Positions 57,968 to 64,000 of a stretch of DNA of 64,000 nt are shown in pieces. Numbering within the stretch: the first letter of the stretch is position 1; each line of letters starts with the position of its first letter. Where the stretch lies: NCBI GenBank assembly GCA_030426955.1, contig JAUHXS010000002.1, positions 186,001-250,000 of the forward strand. Direction: 5' to 3'. Made by a program: the position numbers and the translations under genes. The stretch is from Bacteroidia bacterium. Its GTDB lineage: Bacteria; Bacteroidota; Bacteroidia; Chitinophagales; JAUHXS01. The notes below the pieces were generated by a model, which did not search any database, was not told the DNA's origin, and was given only the letters and a program-made list of their open reading frames with translations.

Positions 57968-58025
57968 CTCCCCTCCTTTTTTAAGGAAGGGGATAGGTCC
58001 GAAGGACTCTCCTTTGGAGGGTGGT
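57968..58025. repeat. REP-like GC-rich palindromic element, copy C
   Basis: Between the small membrane protein gene and slyD. It has the arms CCCCTCCTT and AAGGAAGGGG (hairpin with one bulge) then GGTCCGAAGGACTCTCC and CTTTGGAGGGTGGT. The latter part is nearly identical to copy A (one changed base in the GGTCC-AAGGAC loop). Same strand as copies A and B. Confidence 0.65.
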
Positions 58026-58049
58026 TATGTAAACTAATTAAAACATTTG

Positions 58050-58556
58050 TTAATGATGCACGCCACCTTCACCATGAACATGTCCATGATCCAGCTCTTC
58101 TGGGGTAGCTAGCCTTACATTTAATACCTTGCCTTTAAAATTCAAATCAACTCCTGCCAAAGGATGATTAAAATCCATTTTTACTTTTTCTGCTCCTACC
58201 TCAAGAACCCTTCCTTGCATTGGATTCCCTTCTTGATCTTGCATATCGATTGTATTGCCAATTTTTAGCAAATCGCTTTTTTCCTGACCATCAATTTGAA
58301 AAACGTTTCTTGCTAGTTCTACTATTGCTTGCTGATTGAATTCCCCATAAGCATTTTTGCTTTCAATATTAAAATCAAATGAGTCTCCTGTAGCTTTATC
58401 TCTTAGGTTGTCTTCAAAGTCTTTAAGTAAATGTCCTAGACCGAATAAAAAGACAAGAGGGTTATTGTTGTCAGTCTTCTCAATTAACTGATTGTCTTTA
58501 TTAGTTGCGTATAATTCGTACGAGACACTTACAACGTGCCCTTCTTTTACTTGCAT
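58050..58556 (-). CDS. slyD: FKBP-type peptidyl-prolyl isomerase SlyD
   Basis: 168-residue prolyl isomerase and chaperone. The FKBP part starts VKEGHVVSVSYELYATNKDN, with FLFGLGHLLKDFEDNLRDKA, then the insert-in-flap (IF) domain around residues 70-130 (YGEFNQQAIVELARNVFQID). It ends MDFNHPLAGVDLNFKGKVLN and a His-rich tail (ELDHGHVHGEGGVHH) able to bind nickel or other metals. Length is near the SlyD norm (E. coli 196, with a longer tail). It is 42 bases upstream of the dehydratase gene on the same strand. Confidence 0.92.
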   Translation of the reverse strand: MQVKEGHVVSVSYELYATNKDNQLIEKTDNNNPLVFLFGLGHLLKDFEDNLRDKATGDSFDFNIESKNAYGEFNQQAIVELARNVFQIDGQEKSDLLKIGNTIDMQDQEGNPMQGRVLEVGAEKVKMDFNHPLAGVDLNFKGKVLNVRLATPEELDHGHVHGEGGVHH

Positions 58557-58598
58557 AAATTTATTGATATTGGTTTTGCTTGAAGATACTTTTTATTT

Positions 58599-59537
58599 CT
58601 ACCAATGAAAATTTTTGAGGTCTATATTTCCCCCAGATACTATAATTCCTGCTTTTTTATTGACTATATTGATTTTTTCCTCCAATAAAGCAGCCAACGG
58701 AACGGCTGAAGATGGCTCGATAACGATTTTCATGCGTTCCCAAATTAATTGCATCGCATTTTTAATGGTACTCTCCTCAACTGTTATAATTTCATCAACA
58801 TATTGTTGGATATATTTAAAATTAATGTCTCCCAGAGAAGTTCTTAGTCCATCTGCAATAGTTTGAGGATTCGTTTGTGGTATTAGTTTTCCTGATTTGA
58901 ATGATTGATAGGCATCGTCAGCACCTTTGGGTTCAACTCCAATTACTTTAGTTTTTAGAGAAACTGACTTAGCAACTATTGCACTTCCGCTTAATAAGCC
59001 ACCACCACCAACGGGAACCAGTATATAATCTAAATCGTCGACTACTTCAAAAAACTCTAGTGCTGCAGTACCCTGTCCTGCAATGATGCGTACATCATTG
59101 TATGGTGGTATGATTTGTGCTCCAGTTTCCCGAGCAACTTGATTGCAAGTTTCCTCTCTGGATTTTAAGGTAGGCTCACAAATAATAATTTCAGCACCAT
59201 AATCTTTTACAGCATTTTTCTTTACCTCTGGGGCATTGGAAGGCATTATAATGTAAGCCTTGATCCCTCTGTTTTTTGCAGCTAGTGCTAATGCTTGTGC
59301 ATGATTTCCGGAAGAGTGGGTGACAACTCCTTTTTGAGCTTCTGATTCAGTTAGAGAAAAAACAGCATGATGTGCACCACGAGCTTTGAAGGCTCCTGCT
59401 TTTTGGAAATTTTCACACTTGAAAAAAATCTCAGTGTTGAAATGTTTGTTAAGATATTGATTGGTGAGAACGGGGGTTTTGTGGATGAATGGCTTTATTC
59501 GTTGGTGAGCATTTTGGATTTCTTGTAAGGTTAACAT
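58599..59537 (-). CDS. Threonine/serine dehydratase-like PLP enzyme
   Basis: 312-residue fold type II PLP enzyme. FKCENFQKAGAFKARGAHHA carries the Schiff-base Lys51; VTHSSGNHAQALALAAKNRG holds the PLP phosphate/hydroxyl contacts; LVPVGGGGLLSGSAIVAKS is the glycine loop that binds the phosphate. No C-terminal ACT domain, so it resembles biodegradative (TdcB-type) threonine dehydratase or a serine racemase rather than IlvA. Which it is cannot be told from the sequence alone. It is monocistronic or co-transcribed with slyD. Confidence 0.85.
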   Translation of the reverse strand: MLTLQEIQNAHQRIKPFIHKTPVLTNQYLNKHFNTEIFFKCENFQKAGAFKARGAHHAVFSLTESEAQKGVVTHSSGNHAQALALAAKNRGIKAYIIMPSNAPEVKKNAVKDYGAEIIICEPTLKSREETCNQVARETGAQIIPPYNDVRIIAGQGTAALEFFEVVDDLDYILVPVGGGGLLSGSAIVAKSVSLKTKVIGVEPKGADDAYQSFKSGKLIPQTNPQTIADGLRTSLGDINFKYIQQYVDEIITVEESTIKNAMQLIWERMKIVIEPSSAVPLAALLEEKINIVNKKAGIIVSGGNIDLKNFHW

Positions 59538-59615
59538 GATCTTAAATTTATGAAGTACAATTTTAGATTTTTAGAATGACCTCTTATTCGTAAATCTACA
59601 TTCCAAAATTGTAAA

Positions 59616-61274
59616 TCAGTCTAGTCTTTCCTTTATATCTAACCCAAACTTTCTAGCCGTATCTTTTGCAATATCATATCCAGCATCTGCATGTCTAATA
59701 ACACCCATAGCTGGATCATTATTTAAAACTCTTTTAAGTCTTCTAGCTGCATCTTCTGTTCCATCAGCTACGATAACCATACCTGCATGTAAAGAGTAGC
59801 CAATACCAACGCCACCTCCATGGTGAAAAGAAACCCAGCTGGCACCTCCGGCAGTATTAATTAAAGCATTTAAAATAGGCCAATCTGCCACAGCGTCCGA
59901 GCCGTCTTTCATGCCTTCTGTCTCTCTATTAGGAGAAGCAACAGATCCTGTGTCTAAGTGATCTCGCCCGATTACAATAGGAGCTTTTACCTTTCCTGTT
60001 TTGACTAAATCATTAAAAAGTAAGCCTGCCTTTTCCCTTTCTCCCATACCTAGCCAACAAATTCTACAAGGTAATCCTTGAAAGGCTATTTTTTCTTGTG
60101 CCATTTTGATCCAACGTTCAAGGCCTTTGTTTTCTGGGAATAGCTCTAAAAGGGCTTTATCTGTTTCGTAAATATCTTGTGGATCACCAGATAATGCAGC
60201 CCACCTAAAAGGACCTTTCCCCTCACAGAATAGTGGACGAATGTATGCAGGGACAAATCCAGGGAAATCAAAAGCATTTTTAACACCCATTTCTAAAGCC
60301 TGTCCTCTTAGGTTGTTGCCATAATCAAAAGTAATGGCCCCCTTGTTTTGTAATGCCAACATTTGTTTTACATGCAATGCCATAGTCTCACTAGACTTTT
60401 GAACATATTCTTTCGGATTACTCTCGCGAAGTACTTTAGCTTGCTCAACGGATAAATCCTTTGGAAAGTATCCAACTAGTGCATCATGAGCAGAAGTTTG
60501 ATCTGTTAAGGTATCTGGAGTAATATTTTGATCAATCAAGACTTGTAAAAGATCAACTACATTGCAAACTACTCCAATGGAAATGGCTTCCCTCTTTTCT
60601 TTTGCATCTAATGCCCATTGAATACCTTCTTCAATAGAATGTGTTTTTTTATCAATATATTTTGTCTCTAAACGTTTATCAATTCTCCATTCTTCCATTT
60701 CAGCGGCTAGGCAAACACCTTCATTCATGGTGATGGCTAGTGGTTGAGCGCCGCCCATTCCTCCAAGACCTGCTGTTACGTTAAGTTTGCCTTTCAGTGT
60801 GCCACCAAAATGCTTATCTGCAAGTGATAAAAATGTCTCATAAGTACCCTGCACAATACCTTGTGAGCCTATATATATCCAAGATCCAGCGGTCATTTGA
60901 CCATACATCATCAATCCCTTTTGTTCCAACTCTCTAAAGTGATCCCAATTAGCCCAGTGTGGTACAAGGTTAGAATTAGCGATGATAACTCTCGGCGCAT
61001 CTTTATGTGTAGGAAGAATGCCAACTGGTTTGCCAGATTGCACTAAAAGTGTTTCATCATCATCTATATCTTTCAAGGCTTTAACGATCAACTCAAATGA
61101 TTCCCAATTACGAGCTGCTTTCCCCGTTCCGCCATATACGACCAAGTCTTCTGGACGTTCCGCAACTTCTGGATCTAGGTTGTTATGAAGCATTCTTAGT
61201 GCGGCTTCTTGAACCCACCCTTTGCATGAAATATCCGTTCCAGTTGGTGATTTTAAAATTTTTGTAGCAGCCAT
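59616..61274 (-). CDS. hutU: Urocanate hydratase
   Basis: 552-residue NAD-dependent enzyme of histidine breakdown that converts urocanate to imidazolone propionate. Recognisable blocks: [20 protein letters not shown] at the N-terminus, [60 protein letters not shown] (NAD-binding) and [20 protein letters not shown]. Normal length. hutH, hutI and hutG are not next to it, so the pathway is split. Its promoter region is shared with the divergent thioredoxin-like gene. Confidence 0.95.
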   Translation of the reverse strand: MAATKILKSPTGTDISCKGWVQEAALRMLHNNLDPEVAERPEDLVVYGGTGKAARNWESFELIVKALKDIDDDETLLVQSGKPVGILPTHKDAPRVIIANSNLVPHWANWDHFRELEQKGLMMYGQMTAGSWIYIGSQGIVQGTYETFLSLADKHFGGTLKGKLNVTAGLGGMGGAQPLAITMNEGVCLAAEMEEWRIDKRLETKYIDKKTHSIEEGIQWALDAKEKREAISIGVVCNVVDLLQVLIDQNITPDTLTDQTSAHDALVGYFPKDLSVEQAKVLRESNPKEYVQKSSETMALHVKQMLALQNKGAITFDYGNNLRGQALEMGVKNAFDFPGFVPAYIRPLFCEGKGPFRWAALSGDPQDIYETDKALLELFPENKGLERWIKMAQEKIAFQGLPCRICWLGMGEREKAGLLFNDLVKTGKVKAPIVIGRDHLDTGSVASPNRETEGMKDGSDAVADWPILNALINTAGGASWVSFHHGGGVGIGYSLHAGMVIVADGTEDAARRLKRVLNNDPAMGVIRHADAGYDIAKDTARKFGLDIKERLD

Positions 61275-61293
61275 TTTTCTTTCTTTTATAAAA

Positions 61294-61301
61294 CAAAAGT
61301 A
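61294..61301 (-). promoter_or_regulatory. Minus-strand -7 box of hutU
   Basis: CAAAAGTA on the plus strand is TACTTTTG on the minus strand, an exact TAnnTTTG match, 19 bases before the hutU ATG. The operator-like palindrome at 61328-61342 lies about 27 bases upstream of it, so the same regulator could act on hutU. Confidence 0.5.
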
Positions 61302-61327
61302 GAAAAAATGATAAATAATTTTTTATT

Positions 61328-61350
61328 GTTAGGAGTCCTAACTATATTTG
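61328..61350 (+). promoter_or_regulatory. Palindromic operator 1 with -7 box, upstream of the thioredoxin-like gene
   Basis: GTTAGGAGTCCTAAC at 61328-61342 is a perfect 15-base palindrome with a central G. It abuts TATATTTG (61343-61350), an exact TAnnTTTG box. The ATG of the thioredoxin-like gene is 36 bases downstream. A near-identical palindrome is found upstream of the globin gene. Confidence 0.7.
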
Positions 61351-61386
61351 TGTCGACAATATGTCATAACTATTAAATATAAAAAA

Positions 61387-61620
61387 ATGAGTAAGTCAGT
61401 ATTTTATCACGCAGGTTGTCCTGTTTGCGTAAGTGCAGAACATGAAGTAATCGAATTATTAGGAGCTGAAAATGTTGAGGTAGTGCATTTTGGAAATGAC
61501 AAGTCTAGAATTGATGAGGCAGAACAAATAGGAGTTAAATCAGTCCCTGCCTTAGTTACACCAAGTAAAAATGTATTACATATCAACTTTGGAGCGTCTA
61601 TGGCTGATGTAAGAGGATAA
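61387..61620 (+). CDS. Small thioredoxin-fold protein with CPVC motif
   Basis: 77 residues from the ATG at 61387 (MSKSVFYHAGCPVCVSAEHE); an in-frame ATG at 61348 lies within the promoter box and is rejected. It has the CxxC pair (Cys11, Cys14) at the end of strand 1, followed by EVIELLGAENVEVVHFG, and GVKSVPALVTPSK, where the Pro before Ala is the expected cis-Pro. Glutaredoxin or thioredoxin-like, about 77 residues, no signal peptide. The two genes downstream (globin, MarR) share a promoter of the same type, so this looks like a co-regulated redox group. Confidence 0.75.
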   Translation: MSKSVFYHAGCPVCVSAEHEVIELLGAENVEVVHFGNDKSRIDEAEQIGVKSVPALVTPSKNVLHINFGASMADVRG

Positions 61621-61669
61621 AAAATTTGCCCCATATTGTTAGGATTCCTATCTTTGTGGGGCGAATTTT
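61621..61669 (+). promoter_or_regulatory. Operator 2, promoter and terminator-like hairpin upstream of the globin
   Basis: AAAATTTGCCCCA (61621-61633) pairs with TGGGGCGAATTTT (61657-61669), 13 bp with one wobble, directly after the thioredoxin-like stop, so it can serve as its terminator. Inside are TTTG (61625-61628), a 20-base spacer and TATCTTTG (61649-61656), together a complete promoter for the globin, and the palindrome GTTAGGATTCCTATC (61638-61652) overlapping the -7 box. It matches operator 1 with two base differences. Confidence 0.65.
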
Positions 61670-61692
61670 GTTTTACTGAAGGCGTCTAGGTA

Positions 61693-62067
61693 ATGAAAAG
61701 AGACATAGAAACCAAAGCAGACATTATCTTATTGGTGGACACTTTTTATGACGTGATAAAAAGTAATAAAACATTAGGATATATATTTAATGATGTTGCA
61801 CAAATTGATTGGGAAGAGCATTTGCCCAAGATGTATTCTTTTTGGGCTAGCATTTTACTAGGTGAACATAGTTATTCTGGCAATCCGATGCAAAAGCATA
61901 TTGCATTGAGTAAGAAGACTGCATTAGGGGAACAAGAGTTTTCCGAATGGGTAAAGATATTTTTTGAAACGATTGATCATTTATTTGAGGGAGAGAAGGC
62001 AAATGAGGCAAAAATTAGAGCTGAGAATATAGCTCGACTAATGCATCACAAAGTTCAGTCTATATGA
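61693..62067 (+). CDS. Group III truncated hemoglobin
   Basis: 124-residue heme protein of the trHb group III family. Evidence: an N-terminal helix with KADIILLVDTFYDVIKSNK, where Tyr19 is the probable B10; HLPKMYSFWASILLGEHSYS; the GNPMQKHIAL block with His69 as probable proximal F8 heme ligand (family pattern Y-x-G-x-P-x3-H); and EWVKIFFETIDHLFEG with the conserved Trp. Members handle NO or O2 in other bacteria; the role here is not known. ATGA overlap with the MarR gene. Confidence 0.83.
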   Translation: MKRDIETKADIILLVDTFYDVIKSNKTLGYIFNDVAQIDWEEHLPKMYSFWASILLGEHSYSGNPMQKHIALSKKTALGEQEFSEWVKIFFETIDHLFEGEKANEAKIRAENIARLMHHKVQSI

Positions 62068-62675
62068 AAAAATCAGCTTTTGATTTAAATTTTCAGAATT
62101 TAAGCATTGACAGTAAAATCATTGCTTCCTTAGAGCGTATTGCTCAAATCTTTAGAGTCTTGTTATGGGAAGAAAGCAAGGAGTTTGCTTTAAGCCCCAT
62201 ACAGGTGCAAGTGCTCATTTTCGTACTATTTCATTCTGAAGAAAAGAGAAAAGTAAGCTACTTGGCAAGTGAGTTTAATATGACCAAAGCTACTATAAGT
62301 GATGCCATTAAGTCATTAGAGCAAAAACAATTGATAGAAAAAGAGTACGAACTGCATGATACTAGAAGTTATGTGATTCACTTGACTTCTAAGGGACGTG
62401 ATATTGCTCATAAAACTTCTTTGTTTACAAGTCAATTACAGATTCCTATAGAAAAGCTACCTGATCCTGATAAAGGAAGTTTGCTATCAAGTTTATTGGA
62501 CATAATAAAGCATTTGCATGGAGCAGGGTTAATCTCTACCCAAAGGATGTGCCTAAGTTGTAGGTTTTATAAGGCAGGCCAAGGTAAGCAAGACCATTAT
62601 TGCCACTTGCTAGATCAGACACTTACTTCAAATGAATTGAGAGTTGATTGTCTAGAACACCAACTAGTGAACTGA
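62064..62675 (+). CDS. MarR family regulator with four-Cys C-terminal extension
   Basis: 203 residues. The winged-helix core (about 40-115) has SPIQVQVLIFVLF, YLASEFNMTKATISDAIKSL as the recognition helix region, EYELHDTRSYVIHLTSKGRD as wing. Unlike typical ~145-residue MarR proteins, it continues with ~60 residues that contain Cys163, Cys166, Cys180 and Cys196 (CLSC-x13-C-x15-C, with His178 and His181 nearby). That spacing suggests a zinc or Fe-S site. Overlaps the globin stop by 4 bases, so likely made from the globin transcript and possibly self-regulated through operators 1 and 2. Confidence 0.82.
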   Translation: MKKSAFDLNFQNLSIDSKIIASLERIAQIFRVLLWEESKEFALSPIQVQVLIFVLFHSEEKRKVSYLASEFNMTKATISDAIKSLEQKQLIEKEYELHDTRSYVIHLTSKGRDIAHKTSLFTSQLQIPIEKLPDPDKGSLLSSLLDIIKHLHGAGLISTQRMCLSCRFYKAGQGKQDHYCHLLDQTLTSNELRVDCLEHQLVN

Positions 62676-62682
62676 AAATGAA

Positions 62683-64000
62683 TTACTCTACCGTGACTGA
62701 TTTAGCCAGATTCCGTGGTTGGTCGACGTTGCAACCTCTCATCACTGCAATATGATAAGCTAGTAATTGCAATGGAATAGTAGACAGAAGAGGGGTTAAA
62801 GGCTCTTCTGTTTCAGGAATTTCGATTGTAAATTCAGCTATATCTCGAATGATTTTATCCCCTTTAGAAACAATAGCTATAATTCTGCCACCACGAGCTT
62901 TTACCTCCTGAATGTTGCTGATGATCTTATCATAAGCACTTCTGTTAGTAGCTAATACTACAACAGGCATATGTTCATCGATCAAAGCAATTGGTCCATG
63001 TTTCATTTCCGCAGCGGGATATCCTTCTGCATGGATATAAGAAATTTCTTTGAGTTTAAGAGCTCCTTCCAATGCGACTGGAAAATTATAGCCCCTTCCT
63101 AGGTATAAGAAGTTGGTTGCGTCTTGAAATGTCGTTGCAATCTCTTGGGATTGTTCATCACACTTAAGCGCTTCCTTTACTTTTTCTGGGATTAAATCTA
63201 ATTCTCTTAAGATCTTTTGAAACTCCGACTTAGGCAGCACGCCTTTCTCTTGTGCTATGGATAACGCCATTAATGTCAACACTGTAACCTGAGCTGTAAA
63301 AGCCTTAGTCGAGGCTACTCCTATCTCTGGCCCTGCATGTGTGTATGATCCAGCATGAGTACTTCTTGCAATAGATGATCCCACAACATTGCAAACGCCC
63401 AATACAGTTGCACCTTTAGACTTAGCTAATTCAATGGCGGCCAATGTATCTGCGGTTTCTCCAGATTGAGAGACAGCAATTACTACGTCCTTTTCAGAAA
63501 TTATTGGATTCCTGTATCTAAATTCAGACGCATATTCTACTTCCACGGGTACTCTTGCTAAATCTTCAAATAAATACTCAGCAACTAAACAAGCATGCCA
63601 AGATGTACCACAAGCAATCATTATAATACGGTCAGCATTTACAAGTCTTTTATGATAATCTTTAATGCCACCAAGTCCCACAAGGCCTTCTTGAGCATTT
63701 AGCCTTCCTCGTAAACTGTCCTTAATAGAGTTAGGTTGTTCGTTGATCTCTTTTAACATGAAGTGATCATAGCCACCTTTCTCCAGCATTTCCAGTTTCA
63801 ATTCTAGTTCATGAATGTAAGGCGTTTTTACCTTGTCTTGAATTGTCTTGATGTTTAATCCGCCATTAATGTCAACTACAGCAATTTCTTCATCGTTTAA
63901 GTAAACAACATTTTTGGTATGCTCTACTATTGGTGTTGCATCTGAAGCTAAAAAGAATTCATTATCACCTACACCAATTACTAATGGACTTCCCTTTCTT
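62683..64000 (-). CDS. glmS: Glutamine-fructose-6-phosphate aminotransferase, 5' end cut off by window
   Basis: Makes glucosamine-6-phosphate, first step of amino-sugar synthesis. The visible part (~438 codons) begins inside the linker (KGSPLVIGVGDNEFFLASDA) and covers the two SIS domains: GGYDHFMLKEINEQPNSIKD, CGTSWHACLVAEYLFEDLAR, VIAVSQSGETADTLAAIELA, GVASTKAFTAQVTVLTLMAL, and the end PRNLAKSVTVE. The N-terminal glutaminase domain lies outside. Reading frame continues without break to base 64000. Convergent with the MarR gene; 7 bases apart. Confidence 0.95.
   Translation of the reverse strand, partial: RKGSPLVIGVGDNEFFLASDATPIVEHTKNVVYLNDEEIAVVDINGGLNIKTIQDKVKTPYIHELELKLEMLEKGGYDHFMLKEINEQPNSIKDSLRGRLNAQEGLVGLGGIKDYHKRLVNADRIIMIACGTSWHACLVAEYLFEDLARVPVEVEYASEFRYRNPIISEKDVVIAVSQSGETADTLAAIELAKSKGATVLGVCNVVGSSIARSTHAGSYTHAGPEIGVASTKAFTAQVTVLTLMALSIAQEKGVLPKSEFQKILRELDLIPEKVKEALKCDEQSQEIATTFQDATNFLYLGRGYNFPVALEGALKLKEISYIHAEGYPAAEMKHGPIALIDEHMPVVVLATNRSAYDKIISNIQEVKARGGRIIAIVSKGDKIIRDIAEFTIEIPETEEPLTPLLSTIPLQLLAYHIAVMRGCNVDQPRNLAKSVTVE

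Noticed and set aside
59616-61274. A histidine-utilisation operon around hutU
   Set aside because: None of hutH, hutI or hutG is adjacent; the neighbours are a dehydratase-like enzyme and the divergent redox genes.
61348-61386. Upstream ATG for the thioredoxin-like gene
   Set aside because: It overlaps the TATATTTG box and adds 13 residues before the normal thioredoxin-fold strand; 61387 is preferred.

Overview
The window looks like a chromosomal segment of a Bacteroidota bacterium, most likely of the Cytophagia/Flammeovirga-like type. Evidence seen directly: AT-rich sequence, start codons preceded by A-rich stretches rather than Shine-Dalgarno motifs, several promoters of the TTG-N~20-TAnnTTTG type, two very large secreted proteins ending in type IX secretion (T9SS) sorting domains (one type A, one gliding-motility-associated type B), fused alpha/beta 2-oxoacid dehydrogenase E1, a DUF2480 protein and a DUF1573 protein. 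No rRNA, tRNA, insertion sequence, prophage or CRISPR array was seen.

Layout. 1-2.9 kb (minus): lnt (cut by the window edge), rsmI, purS and pssA in a tight operon. 3.1-7.4 kb: a COG2509-type FAD protein, a DUF433/DUF5615 toxin-antitoxin-like pair, a TonB-C/TPR protein and an aminopeptidase P. 7.6-25.6 kb (plus): one continuous ribosomal cluster in which the str, S10, spc and alpha operons are joined (rpsL-rpsG-fusA-rpsJ ... secY-map-infA-rpmJ-rpsM-rpsK-rpsD-rpoA-rplQ), lacking tuf and adk, and ending at a strong terminator. It contains a 27-codon unannotated micro-ORF fitted exactly between infA and rpmJ. 25.7-28.6 kb: carA, eno and a DivIC/FtsB-like gene. 28.6-31.9 kb: a membrane thioredoxin-like protein divergent from a Cys-rich lipoprotein, a lytic transglycosylase, DUF2480 and two small coiled-coil membrane proteins. 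32.1-45.4 kb: a single 4,410-residue secreted repeat protein. 45.5-52.2 kb: cation/proton antiporter, MFS transporter, fatty-acid desaturase and a 1,041-residue type B T9SS protein. 52.2-61.3 kb: fused E1 dehydrogenase, DUF1573 protein, aminotransferase, a possible peptide/oxygenase pair, a small CxxC membrane protein, SlyD, a threonine dehydratase-like enzyme and urocanate hydratase. 61.3-62.7 kb: a small thioredoxin-fold protein, a group III truncated globin and a MarR regulator. 62.7-64 kb: the 3' part of glmS.

Most genes are housekeeping. Two small systems stand out. The first is the thioredoxin-like/globin/MarR cluster at 61.3-62.7 kb. Both of its promoters carry the same palindrome (GTTAGGA-N-TCCTAAC type), one of them nested inside a terminator-like hairpin, and the MarR protein has a four-cysteine C-terminal extension that looks like a metal or Fe-S site. 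The second is at 56.8-57.7 kb: a 52-residue peptide whose N-terminal half fits a double-glycine-type leader, followed by a protein with an HxD...H non-heme-iron pattern. Both are inferences from sequence reading alone. Coordinates were counted by hand from the sequence, and no database search was run.
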